From assembly GCA_022376515.1 (NCBI GenBank), contig WTXI01000027.1, forward strand, positions 248,001 through 312,000: a stretch of 64,000 bases of DNA. Reading direction: 5' to 3'. Below, one piece after another: positions 23,977-36,039 of the stretch (within the stretch, counting starts at the first letter, position 1; every line of letters begins with the position of its first letter). Origin of the DNA: Lactifluus volemus. Its lineage: Eukaryota; Basidiomycota; Agaricomycetes; Russulales; Russulaceae. The notes below the pieces were generated by a model. That model saw only the letters and a program-made list of their open reading frames with translations. It had not been told where the DNA came from and did no database searches. The position numbers and the translations under genes are program-made.

Positions 23977-26900
23977 ATGGACAAGGATAACAAAGAGGAT
24001 TTTAGTTTTGGACGCTCGTGTGACCTCAAAGTTCCAGTCACCTTCCGGATGTGTGTACCCTGTTTGTCCTCAGGTTTCACTCATTCATTCACAACTCAAT
24101 CACTCAATGTAGATCTCAGCTCGAAGGAGTGCGTCACCCTCGACCTTTCACAGAGCTTATTGAAAGACCGGAGTTGCGCTTCCACGGAAATCAGTCTCCG
24201 TAAGCTCAACGTCTCAATTGTCTTCTCCAGACCTCTCTACCCATACTTCCTGACATCCCAAACAGCATTCTCTCGGACCTCTACGTCACCTGTCAGCTCC
24301 TTGCGGATAACAAGCCACTGACTATTCCATTCCGGACATCGTACAAGACATTCAAGAATAATTATACGTCAGTGTGGTATCGCCGCCTCCGATCTGGTAC
24401 ATATATTCACCCCACTCTTTCTTACTAGGTGGAACGAGTGGATCACGCTACCGATTCGCTACTGTGACCTTCCGCTCAGCTCACAGATTACATTTACCGT
24501 ATGGGACATAGCGGGACCTCGCGCAGCGGTACCTGTGGGGGGCACGACTTTCCGGCTATTCGGCAAGAAATGGTACGTGCTTTTAGATGTCCATGTCGTA
24601 CGCATGGCGTTGATAAGTAGCGCTTGGGGTTGGCAGGACCCTGCGGAGGGGAAAGCACCGACTGCTATTGTGGCAGGGAAAGGAAGCCGACGGGAGTATG
24701 GAAACTTCCACGCCGAGCAAGTCAGGTACCGAGGATGAGATGGGGAGGTTGGAAAAGGTGCGACTATTCTCTGTCCATCAAGGCCGCGAATTAGTGATCG
24801 GTGTACATTCAAGCTTGTGAAGAAGCACGAGCGGGGTGATATGCCCAAGTCGGAGTGGCTCGACAAGTTGGTTTTCCGGAGGATGTCAGAAATTCACGCG
24901 GTTCGTACACGATACCGTCTTGTGTGTCACAACACAACTAAAGGTATCGAAGGTGGAAACTGAAAAATCGAACAGCCTGTATCTTTATATCGATTTACCA
25001 CGCTTTGATTTCCCCATCATTTTCAGTGAGCTTGTACGCTTTCTTTCTGTCCATTTATTTCATCATTTGATTCTTTGTCCACAGGAGGCTGTGGCTTCGA
25101 CCTCTCAATCATCAGCCCCGCCGTCTGCAACCCATGCTCCGATACCTCCTCTCCTCCCGTCAACATTTCATACCGACAACTACATGTGGGCAATTGCAGA
25201 TCCCGACATACCACGTGATAATCCTGTCGAAGATAAACACCGTCGTCTCGTTCGAAGTCACCGTAGTAGCCCTTACGATCGCGAACTCAAACCCAACACG
25301 AAATTGCGAGATGATCTAGGGGTACGCACCGTCTTTCACCCTTGGGTGCACACATTAACTGAGAGGGCCGATGTGTCTTCCAGGAAATCTTGAACTATGC
25401 GCCAAGTCGTGTCCTAACGTCAGAAGAAAAGGATCTTGTCTGGAAATATCGCTTTTACCTCGCGCGCGACAAACGTGGTCTTACAAAGTTTGTCAAGTCA
25501 GTGACTTGGCGAGACCCAATGGAGGTGAAACAGGCCGTGGAAGAGTTGCTTCCTATGTGGACAGAGATTGATACGGATGACGCACTGGAACTTCTGGGAC
25601 CTGGGACCGTCGACTCGCGAGTGCGGGCTTTTGCAGTTAAACAATTGGCTAGAGCGGATGATGATGTATGTTTCCCAATTGTACAGCGGCTGTTCTTCCC
25701 GCTCACCGTATTCAGGAGCTCATGCTATATCTATTGCAACTCGTCCAATCCCTCAAGTTCGAGAGCTCTGCCAGCGACACAAGGTCGTCGCGTTCGACAG
25801 CGAGCGCTGTTTCGTATGATGACAGCGGTCTCGCAGACTTCTTGGTCACCCGCGCCGTGAAAAACCACGTCCTTGGGTATAGGTTGTATTGGTACTTGAC
25901 CGTAGAAGTTGCTTTGGAGGATCGCCAGATTGGGAAGATGTATGCTAAAGTCATCTTCAATTTCCGAGAGCGGCTGCAAAAGGTATGGGTTATCCTTCTC
26001 ATCTTAAGCTAGAGGCGCTCAAAATTTCGACATACAGACAGAGCCGGAACGCGACGTGCTTCTTGGTCGTCAGGCTGAATTTGTCACTTCTCTGGCTAAG
26101 CGTGCCAAGGAGTTCAGTAATCAAAAGGAGCCGCGACCCAAGAGGATCGAAAAGTTGCGCTCTTTTCTCGCCGATTCGAGAAACAACCTTCTTTCTATGC
26201 CGCCCCTCCCTCTCCCGCTCAACGGAAATATAGAGGTGATAGGGATGGTTCCTGAGAAAGCCTCAATATTCAAGTCCAACCTTTCTCCCCTATTACTGTA
26301 CTTCAACTGCTCCGACGGATCAGAATATCCTATCATCTTTAAGGATGGGGACGATTTGCGTCAAGATCAACTTGTCATCCAGCTTTTCACCCTTATGGAT
26401 CGGCTACTGAGGCAGGAGAACCTCGACGTAAAGTTGACCCCATATCCTGTACTTGCAACAGGACCACAGCAGGGTATGATGCAATTCATCCCGAGCAATA
26501 CCATCGCCAGTATCATGAGCGAGAACGGATCGCTCCTTAACTATATGCGTGCGCATCACCCTGACGAGGGTAGTGTTGGGACGTATGGGGTTGATCCAGG
26601 CGTCATTGACACGTTCGTTCGCAGCTGTGGTAAGTCTTTAGACTCATCGAACGACATCTTCCATTTTTTTTATCTATGTCTCAGCGGGATATTGCGTTGT
26701 CACGTATTTACTCGGCGTGGGTGACCGTCATCTGGATAATCTCCTTGTTGCCCCGGATGGTATGCACCAAATTGTGTCCATCTATCTGACTGTGTGGATT
26801 GATATTTCCACTAGGCCATTTTTTCCACGTCGACTTTGGCTACATCCTTGGGCATGACCCGAAATTGTATCCACCTGCAGTCAAGGTTTGCAAAGAGATG

Positions 26901-27202
26901 GTTGATGGCATGGGGGGTGTGCATTCGCAGCATTACTCGCGCTTCACAAACTTCTGCTTTACAGCTTTCAGTATCCTTCGGCAAAGTGCAAATCTGATTC
27001 TGAACCTCGTTACCCTGATGGTCGATGCGAACATCCCTGACATAAAGGGTCGTAATGTGCACGAGCTGTTGCAGGAGAAGTTCATGCTGGATCTCACGAG
27101 GAAGAGGCGATTAAACATTTTGAGACCCTCTTAAACGAGACGTCTTATTTCACAAAAGTCGTAGATAGGTTCCATGATATCGCCCAGTATTGGAGGAGCT
27201 AG
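23977..27202 (+). CDS. VPS34: VPS34, class III phosphatidylinositol 3-kinase (one-base frameshift near C terminus)
   Basis: Makes PI3P on endosomes and autophagic membranes. [24 protein letters not shown] opens a C2 region that includes [17 protein letters not shown] and [15 protein letters not shown]. The helical (PIK) domain spans about 25,380-25,980 ([21 protein letters not shown]). The kinase domain has [15 protein letters not shown] with the ATP-binding region, the catalytic loop [11 protein letters not shown] split by an intron, and HVDFGYILG as the DFG motif. The expected C terminus resumes in a second frame as [18 protein letters not shown] to QYWRS, stop at 27202. Near 27,098 one G is missing relative to that frame; without it the protein would end early in an unrelated 14-residue tail. 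Loss of the C-terminal helix would normally be damaging, so a sequence error is likely. Confidence 0.93.
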
Positions 27203-27353
27203 ATATAATGTATCTTGTGCCAGTTCACACATGTGATTTGTCAGGCGTGGTTGCTTAGTGGAGCTTCGGCTTTTAGCGCGACGGACTTCTAAATTTGTAC
27301 CTGTTTGTCCGTCCCAAATTCGGAAAGATCGGTAGCCTGCTGTTAATCATAAA

Positions 27354-30300
27354 ATGGCTCGCGGAGTAGCATCCCCTGCCCCCGCATCCCTTCCCAAGGT
27401 CTCATTTGTCAAAATCGTTGGCGAAAGTTCAACAGCCCGCAGCGGCGTGCACGACAACCAACAGCGCTCTTATGGATGTGCGTCAACGCGCTTTCTCCTA
27501 ACTTGCTTGCTGACAATGTGTATAGACAACGATTTCTCTCTATTTGAAAGACCCCAGCACTACATTCGTTACATAGGTGCGCTATCTCCCCTTCCAGGTA
27601 CTTTATAATCGAACGTGTTGGTAGAACCACTCGAGAGTGAGCTCGCGGTCCAGGTGGAATATGACATGGATGAGCAAGGTGCGCGTTACCGAGTTGGAGT
27701 GATGTACGTACGTTTTTGACGACTCGGCCAGACCAGGAGTGGCTCGACGCGCTCAATTCCGAGCGCAAAAAGGAACAACTAGACAGAATATCGTACGAGG
27801 CGTTCGAGATTGTGATGGACAGGTTGGAAAAGGAGTGGTTTGACTTGGTGTGTGGTGCCTTTGTTCAACCTTCTCTCGAGAATTTTAATCTGTTCTGTTT
27901 CCAGACGAAGAACATCCCGAAACCCGACCTGGCGCTGCCCTCAGAAGATTCGACTTGCGCAATCTGTGACGACTCGGAAGGAGAGAATACTAATGCCATC
28001 GTTTTCTGCGATGGGTGCAACCTAGCCGTCCACCAAGGTGTGTCTGTCCCTGGTCAAGCCAATCCATATCGGTCTAACGTAGACTTCTTCAGATTGTTAC
28101 GGCGTCCCTTACATCCCAGAAGGGCAATGGTTATGTAGAAAGTGTACAGTGTCACCGGAAAATCCTGTAGTGCGTTTCAAAATTGGTAGATATAAGAAAG
28201 CTCCTGATGCCTACATATAGTCCTGCTTTCTCTGCCCGAACGAGGGTGGCGCGTTTAAGCAGACTGTTCATGGAGAATGGGTTCATCTACTTTGCGCGAT
28301 CTGGATTCCGGAGACCCGTGTTGCGAACGAGGTCTTCATGGAGCCTATTACAGGGGTTGAACGTATATCAAAGCAACGATGGAAATTGGTCTGTCTGGGC
28401 TCTGGACTTTTGCTCTGTCGTTCTCATTGTCGTCTGCCAGAAATGTTCAGTTTGCGATATTAGAGAAGGGGCGTGCATTCAATGCAGCAAGAACTCCTGT
28501 TTCCTCGCATATCATGTCACCTGTGCACGGAAGGAGAAATTCCTGATGCCAATGAAGGCCTCATCCGGATTAGAACCACCACCCCTGCAGTGCTTTTGTG
28601 AGAAACATATGCCTGTTCGTCATGATCCTACTTTTCGTGTGCCTCTACTGACCGCTCCTCAAGCGCGAAAAGCTTGAAGCACGTGTAGAGGCCTTGAGAG
28701 TCGAGGCTGCGCTAGAACATTCCGACGCAAAGTCAAGCAAGTCTGCCCGCGCGTATGCAAAGACGTACAAACCTGGACCTCCTGTGGTGCCTTCGTTAAT
28801 CCTGTCCCGCATCCTACAGTACATCAACAAGATCGTTATCCGTAAGCGTAGCGAATTTGTTGAACTCGTGTGTCGGTACTGGAGCCTGAAGCGTGAGGTG
28901 CGTAGAGGCGCACCCCTCTTGAAGAGGCTGCATCTGGAACCTTGGACTGCATCGACCGGTAACCGTGTTCAAACAGACGAAGAGAAAGTAGGAAAGCTAG
29001 AAGTGCGTTCTGAAACTCTCAATCGGAATTCGCAGTTTCACATACATGTTGCAGCTCGCCAAGCGCTTACGCAAGGACCTTGTCGATGTGCGGGCCCTTG
29101 CAGAGCTCAGCCGTAAACGCGAGAGCCGGAAGCTGAGGCAGGCTCAGCTCGTCCAGGAGGTACTTAACCAAGTTGTCTTCACACACGAGGCAGGGCTTCG
29201 CATGGCGTTCGAAAACATTGTTACGTTCGTGCATTCCCCGTTAATGTCGGCAAGTCAATTCAAGGCTGCTGCAGGTTCGACCGCCAAGGTTTCTTTAAGA
29301 ATCCTATCTCAAAATCTCAGGTTCCCGACTACTTCGATGTCATTCAACACCCCATGTGGTGGAACGCCATTGATGAAAAGCTTGATCGACACGAGTATTG
29401 GGATATCGACGTATTCAGGGTGTGTCCTCCACGATCCTTCATTTTCTCATCCTAACTAGCCTGTCCAGGCGGATATAAATCTTGTCATTGACAACGCGAT
29501 GCGATATAACAAGCCTGGAACGCCTTATTTCAAGGCCGCGCAGCGCATCAAGTCGAATTCGGCGACACTACTGGCAGAACTCGACAGGTTGAAAACTCCA
29601 GCATCCTCAGAGTTTATTGGCTGCCACAACATTGCCGATAACGTCACGCAACGACCCGTTGGCGATCTTGAACCTCCGTTGGCTATGCTTGATCTCCTTA
29701 CCTCACAAGACATTGCCGACGAGCTCAATATTGTGTTGCGCTCAGACCCGCTTCAATCTTTGCTCTCATACGAACTCCCGGAACTCAAGCCCCCGCCCTT
29801 GGCCCCAGTACCGCCAGCTCACCCATCTCGCAAGACAAAGCGCGAGCGCAAGGTTGAGCTCGCGAGAAGGCGCGCAGAGCAGCGCGCCGCCATGACAGCA
29901 GCACACGTTACCGAAACGGACTCTGAAATTGTCGATGCTTCAGTTGGTCCTCAGGCGACTACTCCTACCCTATTCCCTATGAAGTCGGCGGTGGTGGCGG
30001 ATACTGACCCAAGAGGAACAACAAGTACAACGGCCTCCCTTACTAGTGTTAGACTAGAGGACGGACCCGAAGGGGAGCAAGTTCTTGGCAAACGCAAACG
30101 CCCCAAGCCGCCATCTTCGCAACCTGGCACAGATGCGGAAGTCCTAACGGATATTAATCCAAAGGACTCGTTCGCACTGTTGACAAAGGATGGATATTAG
30201 AACCAGGCGTGCGCCGCGGTGGGCGTGCACGGATTGAGCGACTACCCCCACCGCTGCCGAAGAAGCGACCCAAAGGTGGTTTGTTTTGTCACGCCTCCAT

Positions 30301-31909
30301 TGTGTATGCGGAAGGGATGACTCTTACACACTATTTGCAGTCATCAAAGCAGGTGCAATCGAAACCTCCATTGCAGAAGATACTAGGGCCGCAGAAGGCC
30401 TGTCGACGGAGCGCTCTCTATATGCTGCAGGGACGAGCACTGGGTCAGGCATCCCAAGCTATTACCACCAGACGATCGGGTTCTCGCATGCTATGGACAA
30501 CTCGGACATCTTCAGCGAGAGCATGGCTTGGTTACCCGAGACTGACGAACTCAAGGCATTTACACCAGATAGCGGTAGATTTCTTTCTGGGCCTGGGGTT
30601 ATCCCAATGCAACAGGCATTGCCCATTCCACATGATGTTGGGCACGAGCAGGATAATCATCATTCCCTAATCGATGAGCCGATGTCACTCGATGACCAAC
30701 AAGCTACAGTGACGACCCAGCCGCAGTCAGAGGAGTTGGGTGGTTATTCGTCTGGCACGCCCCCAAAATCAAGCCAAGCACCAACACAAGCTATGACAGA
30801 GTTTCGAGATGCGACCCCTAGTGTGGTCATCCACGAAGAACGACCCGAAGCGCCTCAAACCACGGAGCCGCTATCGACATCAAGCGACCAGCCAGCCACA
30901 CCTCTTACACTGGCAGAGGCGAGATTGAAGTTCAAACTCGAGCCCAACATGACTCTTTCACAGGACCCAGACGGGAAGCTGTTATTCAAGAATTGGATTC
31001 TCCAGTGACACGTCGCGAAAAAGCGATGCGAAGAAGCGAGCCCGCTCCCAACTTGTTGCGCCAGTTGTTTCCTCTACGCTAGAGGGATCGGACCTCAGCT
31101 CCCTCAGCGAATTAAGTGAGGACGACGACGGGAAAGTACACGTCGGTAAGAAGATAGAAGAGACGAAGGCAAAGGTGCCACAGCCCGGGGAAGTCGTACT
31201 CGAGGATGGAAAGACTCTGGAAGGTGGAACTTTGGGTGCGATCTTTACTTCTTACTGACTTCTAATCCAAACCGCTGACTTCGGATTGTAGTCTGGGCGA
31301 AAGCTAGTGTGTTCTACTCTTTGACATCATATATAATTGTGCCTTCTGATCTCCTTAATCATCAGAGAACTTCCCGTGGTGGGCTGCCGTTGTTTTCGAG
31401 CCAGACGATCCGACAGTACCGCAGAAGGTACTCAAATCTCGTCCCACGAAATCCAAATCGACAATGGGTCATCACCTTGTACGCTTCTATGATTCGTCGA
31501 AGTCGTGGTATGTACGCTACGCACCCAAGTATGGCTTTAATTCACCGAATGCGTCTGAAGGCAATGGGTTGAAATTGATCAACTTCTCTTACTTGGTGAA
31601 AATGATGGTGAGAATGAGTGAGGCCATCCCGTTTAGTACACAATAACTTGATTCTGCGCAGAGCTGGATCGATCGCTTTTAACAACATCTAGGAGACAGA
31701 AGTTCAGTTCCGCGAAGATGCGCCAGGGTTGCAGAGAGTCATACAGGTATTCAATTCCCGCAAAATGTATTGGAGCTTAATTGATGCCTTCGAGATAGGC
31801 AAGCTAAAATGGAAATGGAGACGAAGACGACGTGCTTGTCGAGGGAAGTGGAGATACGCCATCCACTTCGACAACGAACTTGGCGGTCAAGAAATTCAAC
31901 CTGCCGTAA
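27354..31909 (+). CDS. NTO1: BRPF/Nto1-like protein: EPL, PHD, extended PHD, bromodomain, PWWP (frameshifted)
   Basis: Scaffold and reader subunit of MOZ/NuA3-type histone acetyltransferase complexes. Visible in order: an EPL-like block ([11 protein letters not shown], then [13 protein letters not shown] sequence and [10 protein letters not shown]); [30 protein letters not shown]; an extended PHD ([52 protein letters not shown]); a bromodomain ([35 protein letters not shown]); a basic, Ser/Pro-rich linker; and a PWWP domain ([26 protein letters not shown]). The frame breaks near 30,180 ([13 protein letters not shown]), twice near 30,990-31,006 and near 31,823, each restored by adding one base. 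With these restored the protein ends AVKKFNLP at 31907-31909. Either a recent pseudogene or deletion errors; conserved motifs on both sides favour the latter. Confidence 0.88.
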
Positions 31910-32062
31910 TTATTGATGCCGAGGTGGCAAATGAGGAGCTACATAGTGGTGCTATAACTCTGTGATTACTCCCCTTCTGACTTCTGAACCCTGAGAGAGC
32001 TGTTGTCTGCGAGTGATAGTTAATGTGATCTTCATGATTCAACTGAATGAGGTGGGGTGCCT

Positions 32063-32310
32063 TTTTTTTTTTTTTGGAAAGCACTTTTTATTGGGGAGTT
32101 AACTAAATGCTAACTACCTAAATAAAGTGCTAAGTATCAGGAGATTACCATCAGCTTATCTTAGTGTGCTGGAGCTGGGCCAGTGGACCAGGGAGAGGAT
32201 GAAAATGCATTTATGCACATCTCTGAAGGGGGATAGTGTGGGACTTAGACCACTTCACCTGGGGTCAGCTATCATGGTCTCCTACCCACTAAAACCTCAT
32301 GATTATGGAG
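32063..32310 (-). repeat. Poly(A)-ended retroposon copy (family A)
   Basis: On the minus strand this ends in a 15-base A-run (T-run at 32,063-32,077). It shares with the copy at 47,820-48,030 the order: AGTGGGTAG-like start, a CCCACACTA block, TGCATAAATGCATTTT, a CAGC-rich block and an A/T-rich end with repeated TAGGTAGTT-type words. The two are clearly diverged. It begins the repeat-rich half, about 150 bp after the last host gene. Target duplications were not found for this copy. Confidence 0.55.
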
Positions 32311-32715
32311 CCAGTTGAATGGGGGTTCCCATGCTATCTTAAGATGAGATCCCAGGTGTGGGAAACTGTTCTGGTGAACTTCTTGTCTCATTTGATCTTT
32401 GTAGCTGTGATTCTATTGTTGGTGAGTCTTGTGTTAATGGCTTTGCACCATTACATTTTAATTTTTTTGTTATGGCTAGTAATTGACACAGGTAACCCTG
32501 GGGTATCTTCAGAGGTACCTGTACCCCAGGCATGGGTATGGGTTTCCTGTGGGTTTGGATATGAGTACCCTATAGGTTTTGTCACAGTTCACAGGGACTA
32601 TGGCTCAAAGTGAGCTTCATTTGGGTTTGGCAATTTGGAGAGGCAAGTTATTGCCTTGCCAGATAGTCAAGTACAAGCACAAATGAACTTGAGCTAGTGG
32701 GTCATTGCTTTGTAT
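32311..32715. other. Repeat-derived, unassigned
   Basis: No coding signal. Contains the words ACCCTGGGGTATC and GTACCCCAGG like those in the 40.8-42.1 kb element, and near 32,578 a TGTCACAGTTCACAGG stretch similar to the one at 63,685, so it is probably transposon debris. Confidence 0.4.
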
Positions 32716-32880
32716 GGCATGTCTAGACTGTCCAGGGGCTGGGCTGGCCCTCGTTGGCCCTAGGGCCAGGCCAGCACCAGGGTGGCCCTGCCCTTATTTC
32801 CAGGGCCAGGGCCAGAGAGTTTTACGAGCAGCCCTTAGGGTCAGCCCTAGGGTTTTACCACGCAAGGCCCACAATTGCCA
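32716..32880 (+). mobile_element. hAT terminal fragment with GGGCCAG repeats
   Basis: An 8-bp flank GGCATGTC (32,716-32,723) is followed by TAGACTGTCC and then GC-rich GGGCCAGGGCCAG arrays, the same terminus as the complete hAT element at 34,736. It ends in degenerate sequence near 32,880. See the paired fragment at 33,314. Confidence 0.65.
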
Positions 32881-33313
32881 AGTGAAGCACATGAGGCTGC
32901 CAAATTTGACAAGTCATTCCCATCTCATTGGACTCAGCCTCCCCTTAGTTCACTTATAGCACAAAAATTTGTTTATACACTATCTACCCTCGTACTAAGT
33001 AATACTAGCCCCATCTGGCCCAATTTGCTACCCGAAAACCCTGAGATCACATGTATGAGATGGGGGGAGAGGTAGGACAGTTCAAAAAGGTGATGGTCAT
33101 TCATATGGGTGGCTTGCTAAACTAAATGGCATAATGTAATTTAAATTTCAACTTTTTGTGGTCACTAGTTATAGACATTACATAAAGTGATACTATTTAA
33201 TACTATTATGGTGTGTGGAATAGTTTCAATGTAGTTTTCATTGTGTTGTATTTATTCTGCGATGTGAGCAGAGAATTGCATTTATATGCACATCTACAAC
33301 ATGGGAGAACTTG

Positions 33314-33471
33314 GACATGCCTAGACTGTCTGGGGGCCGGTCTGGGCCAGGGCCACCCCCATTTTGCCCAGCCCTGGCCCTGGCTCTCAGGGCTGGTCCG
33401 CCCTGCAGCTGGCCCTGGCCCAACCCAGGGCTGACCTGGCCCAACCCAGGGCTGACCTGGCCCCACCCCTT
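33314..33471 (+). mobile_element. Second hAT terminal fragment, same orientation
   Basis: GACATGCC (33,314-33,321) is followed by TAGACTGTCT, GGGGGCCGG and GGGCCAGGG arrays, with a CCATTTTGCC word that also occurs, inverted, at the right end of the 5.6-kb hAT element. Its 8-bp flank is the exact reverse complement of the flank of the fragment at 32,716. It includes two tandem copies of a 20-bp unit (33,421-33,462). Confidence 0.65.
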
Positions 33472-33699
33472 AAAAAAACTATTTAGTTGATTAATTAGTT
33501 CTGGTAAAACTTTCTCACACTTGATCACATAATCAACTCACAGGCTCCCTTCTGATAATTGCACAACTGGGGATTCAAACTCTTAACCACTGCACACAAA
33601 AATTGAAGCTGATGACATCTTTACCATTACACCATCTGAGCTCAATATATTTTTCCTCCATAGCCTCTCTTAAACTGTTGACTTGCCTCAGTCCATGCC

Positions 33700-34590
33700 C
33701 AGGTTTACTTTTTCAACATGTTCTCATGCTTACCTTATGATCTGCTCTCTTGCCCTGTGTCACTGTGCCTGTGCCCACTCTCATTTTCCATCACTACCTC
33801 TGTCTTTGCCCTCCCTTCTCTCGCACCTTCTCTGTCACCACCATCACCCTGTCTCACACCTTGTATCCTCAGACTCTTCTGTCGCCCCACTCTCTGGTGC
33901 CGTCACCTTCTCTTGGTGCTATCATCATAACACCTCCCCCTTGCCACTACCACTGCTATGGCCTGTTAGCTTGGTCCATTGGTGTGTCATGTTCTTTTTT
34001 TTGACTTTTCACAACTAATCTTTCTTTACTTTCTTGTTTCCCTTTCCCCTCCTGCATCTCCTTTAAGGAATGTCCCTGCACCCACCCATAGACAGTCTAT
34101 TGGCGTCATGGTCGCTCAGGCATCACTGTTGTGACCATCCAAGCCCCTGATGCCAGTGACTCGTGCTATAGCATGCGCGGGTCCCCTCCACTCTGTGTCA
34201 TACCTGCTATCTCCCCCTTCGCCCACTGCCATTCCCAACATGGCAGTTGCTGTCCCAACGCAGTGTGCTGCCCCCCTTGCCGCTGCCATTCCCAACATGG
34301 CCATTGCTGTCCCGCCACCACCATTCCAGATGTGACTGTTGTGGCCCACACAGCAGTTGCTGTCCCGATGGTGCCACCCCTACCATCTCCCCCCTTGCTG
34401 TCACCATTCCCAACACAGCCGTTGCTGCCCAACACAGTGGTTGCTGTCCCGTCACCACAGTTCCAGATGTGACCGTTGTGGCCCACACAGTGGGTGCTGT
34501 CCTGACGCTGCTGTTGCTGTCCCTGCATTGTTCCCAATGCCACCCACACCACGATCCTGCACGCCTGCAGCCTGCCCCCCTCCCCACCAC
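33700..34590. repeat. Degenerate C-rich minisatellite
   Basis: CCAT/CCCAACA/GTTGCTGTCCC words recur with variable spacing, most clearly at 34,190-34,560, where blocks such as GTTGCTGTCCC and CCAGATGTGACTGTTGTGG repeat. Open frames on both strands here are products of the repeat, not genes. A block at about 34,100-34,175 resembles blocks at 63,155-63,236 and 63,450-63,530. Confidence 0.6.
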
Positions 34591-34603
34591 CACACCGCCC
34601 TGT

Positions 34604-34735
34604 CTAGGGTAGCCAGGGCAGGGCTGGCATTGCGCTGCTTGTTGATTTCTCCCACATCGACACAGGTGGACTCCTGGTTGAGTTCACCCTCCTTTCCTTC
34701 TCTATGCATGCCTTTGCAAACTGCAGAAACCCAGC
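34604..34735 (-). pseudogene. MULE transposase, C-terminal fragment (piece 5)
   Basis: Reading right to left, the frame broken by the hAT element at GAG| resumes here as FLQFAKACIEKERRVNSTR and MWEKSTSSAM, then a stop near 34,604. Joined with the piece ending at 40,356 it gives one continuous C-terminal segment, so the hAT inserted into this transposase gene. The 8 bases AACCCAGC at 34,728-34,735 are the left copy of the hAT target duplication. Confidence 0.8.
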
Positions 34736-34954
34736 TAGACTGTCCATGGGCCGGGCCTGGCCCTCCCGGACCAGCCCCATGAGGGCCAGGGCCAGGGCCA
34801 GCAGCAGCCAGCCCTCACCTCAAGGGCCAGGGCCAGGGCCAGAGAATTTTTTGAGCAGCCCTTAGGGCCGGCCCTGGGCCAGCCCTGCTGGCCCTACCCC
34901 ATAGCCCGGCTGGTGACTCCCATGTGTGGTAGGTGGTGACGAAAGAAAACGCAC

Positions 34955-35885
34955 GCTCAACGTCTGCTCTGCTAAATCAATGTAAGATATCTCAATGAGT
35001 TGCTACAAAGCACAGGGATGGCCCTATGGTATACTACAGTGTGGGAAATGCCAGGCAGGGCTTCCATGAGATTTGCGAGGCAACGAGCGGCAAGGTCTTG
35101 AGCCTCTAGATTGTCGTCGCCTTGGTACTGGCCACCTCCACTCATAGCGAGGACGGCGGCAAGCTGAGCATCCTCATCATGCTTGTGGGTGTCATTATCG
35201 TCATCGCCGTCATCATCATCTGCCACATTTCCACTGCCACCCAGAATCTTCACAAGTTCGCACACGAATGCGTCAACCTGGAAGGAGCCTGCGAGGGTAT
35301 TCTCTGTGCTGATTCTAAGCAACTCGCTCAGTTCTTGCAGCATCACGACTCGTGTGGTCGGGTCCGCGCTTGTGTTGATGTTATTGAGCATCGTCTCGAG
35401 GCGTGAGCTGAAACTGGACATGTAAGAGCTCAGTTGTCAGTAGTCAGCAAAAATGGCCATCGCCGCACCCTCGTTGAGTCCAGCAAAGCCGTGTGGCAGA
35501 CCTCCGACACCGTTAGGTATACCGCCCCCATCTTCTTCACTTGACCAGCAGAGGCACTGGGGGAAAGATTATCATCTTTGAGAGGGTTTCTGGGACAGCA
35601 CGTTTCTTGCCCTTTGTGTCGTGGATGGGTTCGTTGATGGTAAGAGTGGAAGAAGTGATGGGATAAGTTGTACGGTGGGCTCTGTGTGAGGGAGGATGGA
35701 GTAGGTGAGAAGAGTACGGAGAGTGGTAAGTGTGATGAGTCAGTGATACGTACTTCTTATGAGAGCGAAGGGTGAGCCCATCCACGGTCGTGTATATCAC
35801 AACGGCAGCGCAGGTGCCGAGAAAGGAGGGATGGATGCGGCCACGATGAACGATTAGCAAGAGTCGGCCCTCCGGCAGCACACTG
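34955..35885 (-). pseudogene. Captured fragment of a UFD4/TRIP12-type HECT ligase gene (N-terminal and armadillo part only)
   Basis: Minus-strand exons read KGKKRAVPETLSK, a segment GIPNGVGGLPHGFAGLNEGAAM, and then SSRLETMLNNINTSADPTTR, LQELSELLRISTENTLAG, VDAFVCELVKILGG, an Asp/His-rich loop, GDDNLEAQDLAARCLANLMEALPG and SHTVVYHRAIPVLC. This order matches the armadillo region of the UFD4/TRIP12 family. One base (A) is missing near 34,999, after which the frame continues IEISYIDLAEQTLS and stops exactly at a splice donor (34,954). No HECT domain is present. Intron-like gaps with GT..AG ends remain, which indicates capture at the DNA level. Confidence 0.75.
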
Positions 35886-36039
35886 TATGCACTGAAATCC
35901 CGGGTGCCCCTTCAGAAATCGATCCCTACTGTGAGTGTGTGTGGGGGTACCTCTTGATAAGCACTAAGCAGCCGAACGGGAAACTAAAAAATAAAACATC
36001 GCTAGTCAAACTTGAAGTCTGCGATGAAGCTGAAAACGC

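Noticed and set aside
34131..34612. Open frames on both strands of about 110-130 codons
   Set aside because: They overlap a C-rich minisatellite and have no homology or splice support.
32724..34910. GGGCCAGG arrays as a CRISPR-like or regulatory array
   Set aside because: No spacers of regular length; they are subterminal repeats of hAT ends and recur at 40,190-40,330.
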